DNA of 64,000 nt, taken from contig CAVUMX010000004.1 in NCBI GenBank assembly GCA_963742725.1, positions 248,001 through 312,000 on the forward strand, given 5' to 3'. The stretch comes from CAVVAL01 sp963742725. GTDB taxonomy: Bacteria > Actinomycetota > Actinomycetes > Mycobacteriales > Cryptosporangiaceae. Of the stretch, positions 58,904-64,000 are shown piece after piece. A program made the position numbers and the translations under genes. Positions within the stretch are counted from its first letter, which is position 1, and each line of letters starts with the position of its first letter. The notes beneath the pieces were generated by a model that saw nothing but the letters and a program-made list of their open reading frames with translations, was not told the DNA's origin and ran no database searches.

Positions 58904-60415
58904 ATGGCTGACGGAGATCAGAAGTTTTTCACTTTAAGCGCTGGTTCAACCAGCGAATCGACATTCGATATAGCTTTGCGTGGGTATGACCGGAAGCAGG
59001 TCGACCGGTTCGTCGCCCAGGTGGAAGGGCAGGTGGCGGCGCTCGCCGCTCAGCGCGAGGACGCCCTGGCGCAGGTCCAGGCGCTCGCCGCGCAGGTACA
59101 GCAGGTTCAGGGCGACATGCTCGATCTCCGTCGTCGCACTGTGGCCGAGCAGCCGTCGTTCCGGCACCTCGGCGCCAGGGTCGAACAGATCCTGACGCTC
59201 GTCGACGAGGAGGCCGAGGAACTCCGCGGCCGTGCCGAGGCCGAGGTGTCCAGCCTCCGGGATCGCCTGGAGAAGACCGAGGCGGACCGTCGCACGGCCA
59301 TCGACGCCGAACTCGCCAGCAAGACCGCCGAGGTCGAGCGGCTGACCCGGGACGCCGATCAGCAGGCCGTCGCCATCCGGACCCAGGCCGACCGCCATGC
59401 GGCCACCGTCAAGTCCGAATCCGATCGGTACGCCGAGCGGGTCCGCGCCCAGGCCGAGGCCCGCGCCGAAGCCCTGCGGACGCAGACCGAACAGTTCGCC
59501 GCCGGTGTCCGGTCCAAGGCCGAGGACCAGGGACGCGCGATCACCGACGGCGCCCGCCGCGAAGCCGAAGGCATCCTGGCCGGCTCCAAGGCCGAAGCGC
59601 GCCGGCTCGTCGCCGAGGCCGAACTCAAGGTCAGCCACCTTGACGAACGCCGCACCCAGATCAAGGCCGAGATGACCAAGCTGCGGGAAGCCGTCGCCCG
59701 CCTGACAGGTCGCTCCGCCGAACTCTTCGGCGAGGAAGAATCAGACGCCGCCACCCCGGTGGCCGCGCCGAAACCAGCCGGGCCGGCAACTGAGCCGAGG
59801 CAGGCGGCGGCGGCCCGGCCGGATGCCGCGAGTGGGGCCGCGGCGCCCAGGGGCGCGGCGGTGGCCGGAGCGGCGGCGGTGTCGGCGGTTGAGGCGGGCA
59901 CGCGCGGTGAGGCGGCTGAGGAGAAGGCCGTGCCGGCGGAGCAGCCGACGTTGCTCATGGCGCAGCCGGAGGGCAAGCAGCCGGCGGTGTCGCCCGACGA
60001 GCCGACCCAGCTGGTGCGGACGGCGACGCCCGACGGCCCGCCCGGGAAGACGGACACGGCCGGAGCGGCCAGGCCCGAGACGGTCACCGCTGAGATGGCC
60101 ACCGCTCAGGCGACCAGTGCAGAGACGGCCAGTGCAGAGGCGGCCAGTGCAGAGACGGCCAGCCTTGAGACCGGCGGTGCCGACGCGGATAAGGACAAGG
60201 CGGAGGCCGCGGCGGGAAAGGCCGGCGATGGTGAGGCGGAGTTAGCCCCGTCCGACAAGACCATGCCGTTGCCTGAGGTGGAGCGGTCCGAGGAGCCGGA
60301 CGAGAGGTCGAAGCCGGGTCCGCGGCCGACGCCACGGCCGGGTCCGGGCGGTGGCCCCCGGAACGGCAATCGGGCGCGCAGCGGCAGCCCGGGACCGTCC
60401 GCGCGGAAGAGGTAG
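58904..60415 (+). CDS. DivIVA-like coiled-coil protein with long disordered tail
   Basis: 503 residues; GAGGA upstream. FDIALRGYDRKQVDRFVAQVEGQVAAL is the membrane-binding N-terminal DivIVA-type motif. A long coiled coil spans about residues 30-265. The remaining 240 or so residues are Ala/Glu/Pro-rich and disordered, with a 15-nt repeat tract coding for ASAET-type units and a basic Pro/Gly-rich end. Such proteins organise polar growth or septation in actinobacteria. The 142-bp leader before it is AT-richer and should hold the promoter. Confidence 0.85.
   Translation: MADGDQKFFTLSAGSTSESTFDIALRGYDRKQVDRFVAQVEGQVAALAAQREDALAQVQALAAQVQQVQGDMLDLRRRTVAEQPSFRHLGARVEQILTLVDEEAEELRGRAEAEVSSLRDRLEKTEADRRTAIDAELASKTAEVERLTRDADQQAVAIRTQADRHAATVKSESDRYAERVRAQAEARAEALRTQTEQFAAGVRSKAEDQGRAITDGARREAEGILAGSKAEARRLVAEAELKVSHLDERRTQIKAEMTKLREAVARLTGRSAELFGEEESDAATPVAAPKPAGPATEPRQAAAARPDAASGAAAPRGAAVAGAAAVSAVEAGTRGEAAEEKAVPAEQPTLLMAQPEGKQPAVSPDEPTQLVRTATPDGPPGKTDTAGAARPETVTAEMATAQATSAETASAEAASAETASLETGGADADKDKAEAAAGKAGDGEAELAPSDKTMPLPEVERSEEPDERSKPGPRPTPRPGPGGGPRNGNRARSGSPGPSARKR
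60112..60171 (+). repeat. 15-nt tandem repeat in the DivIVA-like tail
   Basis: Four units of the form GGCCAGTGCAGAGAC with one to four differences, coding for TSAETASAEAASAETASLET in the disordered tail. Confidence 0.85.
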
Positions 60416-60418
60416 GCA

Positions 60419-60459
60419 TGACGAAGGGCTGCCACCCCGCCGGTGGCAGCCCTTCGTCA
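60419..60459. terminator. bidirectional hairpin terminator
   Basis: Perfect 18-bp arms TGACGAAGGGCTGCCACC (60419-60436) and its complement (60442-60459) with a 5-nt loop, between the convergent DivIVA-like and GlsB-like genes. Confidence 0.9.
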
Positions 60460-60473
60460 GTCCTCCGTGCGGC

Positions 60474-60743
60474 TTACGAGCGGGTTCGGGGATAGAGGTT
60501 CGCGGCGAGTGCGACGCCGCCGACGGCCAGGGCCAGCTGGAAGATGAACTCGAGCCAGTCGAATCCGTTGGTGTCCCCGACGCCGAGCGCGTTCGCGATG
60601 AACGTGCCGAGCAGGGCGGCGATGATGCCGACGACGACGGTGAGCCAGATGGGGATGTTCTGCTTGCCGGGCAGGATGAGCCGCCCCAGCGCGCCGATGA
60701 TGGCGCCCACGATGATGGCGACGATGATGCCTGTGACCGTCAC
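60474..60743 (-). CDS. GlsB/YeaQ/YmgE-family small membrane protein
   Basis: 89 residues, three membrane helices. IVGAIIGALGRLILPGKQNI and VVVGIIAALLGTFIANALG are the glycine-rich repeats of the transglycosylase-associated (YeaQ/YmgE) family, often stress-induced. It is unusually small relative to neighbours but complete. Confidence 0.92.
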   Translation of the reverse strand: MTVTGIIVAIIVGAIIGALGRLILPGKQNIPIWLTVVVGIIAALLGTFIANALGVGDTNGFDWLEFIFQLALAVGGVALAANLYPRTRS

Positions 60744-60803
60744 GGTGCCGCTCCTCTACGGAGGAAATGTGGACAGTCGGTATATGCCCAGCCGAGCGGA
60801 TTA

Positions 60804-62897
60804 CTACACCTCAGGGGGCATGAGGAGGTAGCCGGCCGTGTTGACGGCGTCGACCATGCGGTCGGTCTCGGACACGAGCAGCGACGCCGAGACGCCGCCG
60901 CCGGCCAGGGCGGCCGTGGCGAGGGCGAGCTGCGCGTCCCGCAGCGGGGGCAGCGTGCCGGGCCGCTCTCCACGGAGGACGCCGGCGAGGTGGGCGAGCG
61001 CGCGGTCGATCTCCTCGGCGAGCCGGGCGGCCTCGGGGACCGTGTGCCCGTGGTCGGGCAGGCGGGCGTCCAGGGTGAGGACGGCGTGCGCGTACCGCTG
61101 GACGGCCGCGAGCACCCCCACGGCGGCGACCGGACTCACGGCGCCGGCGCGCGCGGGCTCGTCCAGCCACCGTTCGACGGATGCCTCCGCGTTCGAGCGG
61201 GCTAGACGGGCCGCGTCGAACATGGCGCGGCTGCGGGCGGCGTCCGTGGCCTGCCCTGCGTACGCGGCCAGGGTCGCCTTGCCGTAGTCGCCCTGCCGCA
61301 ACAGCAGCTCGGCGAGCCGTTCGGAGACGAACTGCCGTTCCCACGTCGGCCAGGCGACGAAGATCAGCAGGGCTATGGCGCCGCCGACGAGCGTGTCGAC
61401 GAGTCGCAGCGCCACGGCGTCGTCCTGGGGGAGCCCGACGAAGGCGAGCAGGAAGACGACGAGCCCCGTCACGCTGACGGAGAACGCGGCGTAGTTCGCG
61501 AGGAAGAACGCGTACGAGGCCCAGGCCAGCACCACGACGAGCACGGTGAGCAGGACGGGACCGGGCCGGGCCAGCACCGCGATCGCGGTCGCCAGTCCGG
61601 CGCCGAGGATCGTGCCGGCGACCCGGGACAGGCCGCGCGTGAACGTCGCGGAGAAGTCCGGGCGCAGGACGACGAGCGTCGTGAGCGGGATCCAGTACCC
61701 GCGTTCGAGCGGTACGAGCCGGTAGATCGCCGTGCCGATCGACAGCGCCACGGCCATGCGGACCGCGTGCCGGCACACCGCCGAGTTCAGCGACAGGTTC
61801 GCGCGGACGGTCGTGAGCGCGTCCGTGAGACTGCCCGGTCGCCAGCGCGTGGCCGCTACTGTCGCCGAGTGGTCCACGCTGGACGGTTCGAGCGCGAGCC
61901 GGATGATCGCGCGCAGCTGCCCGAGCAGTGCCTGGGCGCCCCGGACCGCCTCGCCGACGACGGGGTCCGTGCTGGCCAGTGCGGTCAGCCGGGCGACGGC
62001 GTCCTTCGCGCGGTCGCGGGCGGCGGTCAGCTCGACGGACGGGTGGCCGGTCGTGTCGAGTCCGGCGGCGACCACGGCGAGCGTCGCGGACGCTGTCACG
62101 AGGAGATCGTCGAGCGCGGACACGGCGTCGTCGGCACCGACCGCGACGAGCCGCTGGCGGGTGCGGGACAGGGCGGCGAGTTCGGTACGGATGCGCTCGG
62201 CGATGTCCAGCATCCCCCGGAACGCCAGCGTCTCGCCGTGCCGGGAGAACGGCTGCGGGTCGGCGAGCGCGGCGCGGGCGGCGGGCACCGTCGTGGCGTC
62301 CGGGAGGTCGGCGGTGCCGTCCGGGATGCTCGCGGCGTACCCGGCGACGCTCCGGTACGCCGCGGCGAGTGCCCGGCGCTCGGTCTGGTACCGGCGCAGC
62401 GGCCACTGGGCGACGATCAGCAGCGCCTGGAACAGGCCACCGGCGAGCACGAGCCCCGCGCGGGTCGCCGCCTGAGCCGGCGTGGCCGGGAACTCGGCGA
62501 CCAGCAGCAACGCCATGACGGACAGCAGCCCGACGACGCCCGCCGACTGGCCCAGCACCGCCAGCAGCCCGCCGAGGAACCCCCACACCGCGACGGCGGC
62601 CACCGCCGACCACAGCGCCTGCCCGGCCAGTGCACCGACGAACGTCGACACCGCTACGCCGGCACAGGACAGCAGGACGACCTGGGCCCGCGCCCGGTAC
62701 CCGCCCTGGAACGTCGCGAACCCGACGACGAGCGCCCCGGCCGCCGCCGCCACCCCGTGCCCCGTGTGCCCGGACGCGACGCCGACGGCCAGCGGGATCC
62801 CGACCCCGACGCAACACCGCGCGGCCGAGCCGACGGCCACCTGGCTGCGGTCGATCGCGACGGTCGAGGCGAGCAGCGATCGCAGGGCGGACGTCAC
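60804..62897 (-). CDS. FUSC-family inner-membrane protein
   Basis: 697 residues from GTG 62897 (a GTG at 62906 is also possible). Two blocks of about six membrane helices (residues 20-180 and 390-520) alternate with cytoplasmic helical domains, the fusaric-acid-resistance/YccS layout. VPLERGYWIPLTTLVVLRPDFSATF is the typical start of the second block, followed by TRGLSRVAGTILGAGLATAI. It may export aromatic acids or similar compounds. It is divergent from the polymerase gene across 67 bp. Confidence 0.88.
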   Translation of the reverse strand: MTSALRSLLASTVAIDRSQVAVGSAARCCVGVGIPLAVGVASGHTGHGVAAAAGALVVGFATFQGGYRARAQVVLLSCAGVAVSTFVGALAGQALWSAVAAVAVWGFLGGLLAVLGQSAGVVGLLSVMALLLVAEFPATPAQAATRAGLVLAGGLFQALLIVAQWPLRRYQTERRALAAAYRSVAGYAASIPDGTADLPDATTVPAARAALADPQPFSRHGETLAFRGMLDIAERIRTELAALSRTRQRLVAVGADDAVSALDDLLVTASATLAVVAAGLDTTGHPSVELTAARDRAKDAVARLTALASTDPVVGEAVRGAQALLGQLRAIIRLALEPSSVDHSATVAATRWRPGSLTDALTTVRANLSLNSAVCRHAVRMAVALSIGTAIYRLVPLERGYWIPLTTLVVLRPDFSATFTRGLSRVAGTILGAGLATAIAVLARPGPVLLTVLVVVLAWASYAFFLANYAAFSVSVTGLVVFLLAFVGLPQDDAVALRLVDTLVGGAIALLIFVAWPTWERQFVSERLAELLLRQGDYGKATLAAYAGQATDAARSRAMFDAARLARSNAEASVERWLDEPARAGAVSPVAAVGVLAAVQRYAHAVLTLDARLPDHGHTVPEAARLAEEIDRALAHLAGVLRGERPGTLPPLRDAQLALATAALAGGGVSASLLVSETDRMVDAVNTAGYLLMPPEV

Positions 62898-62964
62898 GTC
62901 CGCCACTATGCCTGATGTCCGGTTCCGCGCTCGTAATGTCGGTGGGGCGGGGGAGGATGCGTCC

Positions 62965-64000
62965 GTGCGGATGGCGGTCGTGGCGGCGTGGGACGGTGGG
63001 GGCCTGATCAGGCCGCTCGCCGAGGACGGCACGCCCACGGGGCCGGTCGAGCGGTGCGACGATCTGGCGCGGTCGGTGGCGGCGCACGAGCGCGCCGGGT
63101 CGCCGCGGTGGGTCTGGGCGTCGACGGCCGATGTCTACCCGGCCTTGCTGCGGGCCGGTGTGCGGGTGGCGCGGTGCCACGACCTGGCGCTGACGGAATC
63201 GTTGTTCCTCGGGTACGACGGGCGGTGGGGCGAGCCGCGGTCGGTGGCGGCGGCGTGGGCGCGGTTGCACGGGCGTCCGGTGCCGGACGACCCGGTGCCG
63301 GGCCCACGGGATCTCCAGGACACGTTGTTCGAACCCGACCGCAGCGGCCTGGGCGACGACGCGCTGGACGCGGTGGTGGACGTTCATCGCGAGCACGTAC
63401 GCCGGTCCGCTGAGATGCGGTTGCTTGTCGCGGCGGAGTCGGCGGGCGCGCTGGTGGCGGCGGAGATGGGCCACGCCGGGCTGCCGTGGCGGGCTGATGT
63501 CCACGACGCGTTGCTGACGGAGTCGCTGGGCGTGCGTCCGCGTCCGGGCGAGCTGCCGCCGCGCCTGCACGAGCTGGCCGGCAAGGTGACGGCGGCGTTC
63601 GGTGGGCGGCGGGTCAACCCGGACGCGCCGGCCGAGGTGGTGCGGGCGCTGGCCCGCGAGGGCGTCGAGGTGCCGTCCGCGCGGTCGTGGGTGCTGCGCG
63701 AGGTCGACCATCCTGCGGTACCGGTGCTGCTGGAGTACAAGGAGCTGTCCCGGCTGAACGCCGCGCACGGGTGGTCGTGGCTGGAGACGTGGGTCCGGGG
63801 CGGGCGGTTCCGGCCGGAGTACGTCGCGGGCGGTGTCGTCTCCGGACGGTGGGCGACACGCGGCGGCGGCGCTCTGCAGATCCCCCGGGTGGTGCGGCGT
63901 GCGGTGGTCGCCGATCCCGGTTGGAAGCTGGTCGTCGCCGACGCGAGCCAGCTGGAGCCCCGCGTCCTGGCGGCACTGTCGGGCGATCGGGGCATGGCGC
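62965..64000 (+). CDS. bifunctional 3'-5' exonuclease/DNA polymerase, PolA family (5' part)
   Basis: 345 codons are visible from GTG 62965, with GGGGGAGG eight bases upstream; the gene runs off the window. It starts MRMAVVAAWDGGGL and has a reduced exonuclease-like N-terminus without the 5'-3' exonuclease of PolA. LLEYKELSRLNAAHGWSWLE and LVVADASQLEPRVLAALSGD (polymerase motif A with the catalytic Asp) identify the family A polymerase domain. Actinobacteria commonly carry this second, shorter PolA-like protein, probably for repair. Confidence 0.88.
   Translation, partial: MRMAVVAAWDGGGLIRPLAEDGTPTGPVERCDDLARSVAAHERAGSPRWVWASTADVYPALLRAGVRVARCHDLALTESLFLGYDGRWGEPRSVAAAWARLHGRPVPDDPVPGPRDLQDTLFEPDRSGLGDDALDAVVDVHREHVRRSAEMRLLVAAESAGALVAAEMGHAGLPWRADVHDALLTESLGVRPRPGELPPRLHELAGKVTAAFGGRRVNPDAPAEVVRALAREGVEVPSARSWVLREVDHPAVPVLLEYKELSRLNAAHGWSWLETWVRGGRFRPEYVAGGVVSGRWATRGGGALQIPRVVRRAVVADPGWKLVVADASQLEPRVLAALSGDRGMA

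Noticed and set aside
60811..63768. 985-codon minus-strand frame
   Set aside because: It overlaps the FUSC gene in another frame and is antisense to the polymerase; composition is almost all Arg, Gly, Ala and Pro.
1..64000. CRISPR array, rRNA operon, prophage or integrase-tRNA attachment site
   Set aside because: No regularly spaced direct repeats, rRNA sequence, phage structural genes or integrase were seen; the only mobile-element trace is the truncated transposase at 19780-20139.

Overview
The window is very GC-rich with strong third-position G/C bias, dense translationally coupled genes (ATGA/GTGA overlaps), many GTG starts, an ergothioneine cluster, CsoR-type copper control, a DivIVA-like coiled-coil protein and an actinobacterial exonuclease/polymerase. 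This points to an Actinomycetota chromosome, perhaps Micromonosporales or a relative; the genus cannot be fixed from the sequence alone. Both ends cut through genes: a response regulator at the left and a DNA polymerase at the right.

Layout. 0-5.1 kb: two-component system, orphan TAXI solute receptor, an EEP-family hydrolase and the C4-dicarboxylate carrier dctA. 5.3-9.7 kb: egtABCD. 9.8-11.4 kb: murI and an MBL hydrolase, whose usual partners rph and rdgB lie 17.5 kb away at 29-30.3 kb. The gap holds what looks like accessory DNA: a leader-peptide/cysteine dioxygenase/rhodanese sulfur unit; a complete selenocysteine toolkit (selB, selA, selD, tRNA-Sec); a minus-strand operon ending in a membrane protein gene with an in-frame TGA; a transposase remnant; a sigma factor with a membrane partner; a four-gene MauE/flavoprotein/cytosolic binding-protein/TusA-ferritin operon; and a glycosyltransferase operon. 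31-34.6 kb: tRNA-Leu, bcp and a cobalt/nickel ECF transporter. 34.6-43.5 kb: envelope redox and copper genes (DsbA-like, MauE-like, ECF sigma factor, CopCD, YcnI, CsoR, CopZ, CopA). 43.6-49.7 kb: DUF4261-like protein, KAP NTPase, a frameshifted coiled-coil gene and an M1 peptidase. 49.9-57.7 kb: secreted amylase, maltose-type ABC transporter, alpha-glucosidase and LacI regulator. 57.7-64 kb: secreted protein, DivIVA-like protein, GlsB-like and FUSC membrane proteins, polymerase.

The strongest new signal is at 17.0-19.6 kb. The gene at 17013-17765 is one continuous reading frame interrupted only by a TGA at codon 61. It has no cysteine codons, carries a SECIS-like hairpin with a GGUCU loop 26 nt after the TGA, and ends 8 nt from the tRNA-Sec gene. 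I read it as an undescribed membrane selenoprotein working with a thioredoxin-like anchor protein and a Tat-exported, internally duplicated eight-cysteine protein, in an arrangement recalling the maturation genes of methylamine dehydrogenase. A divergent operon holding a MauE homologue may belong to the same system.

The second signal is a four-copy intergenic palindrome at 11.5, 36.9, 46.9 and 51.7 kb. Every copy has identical 18-bp arms and a 15-nt centre that differs in sequence but can form an inner stem in all four.
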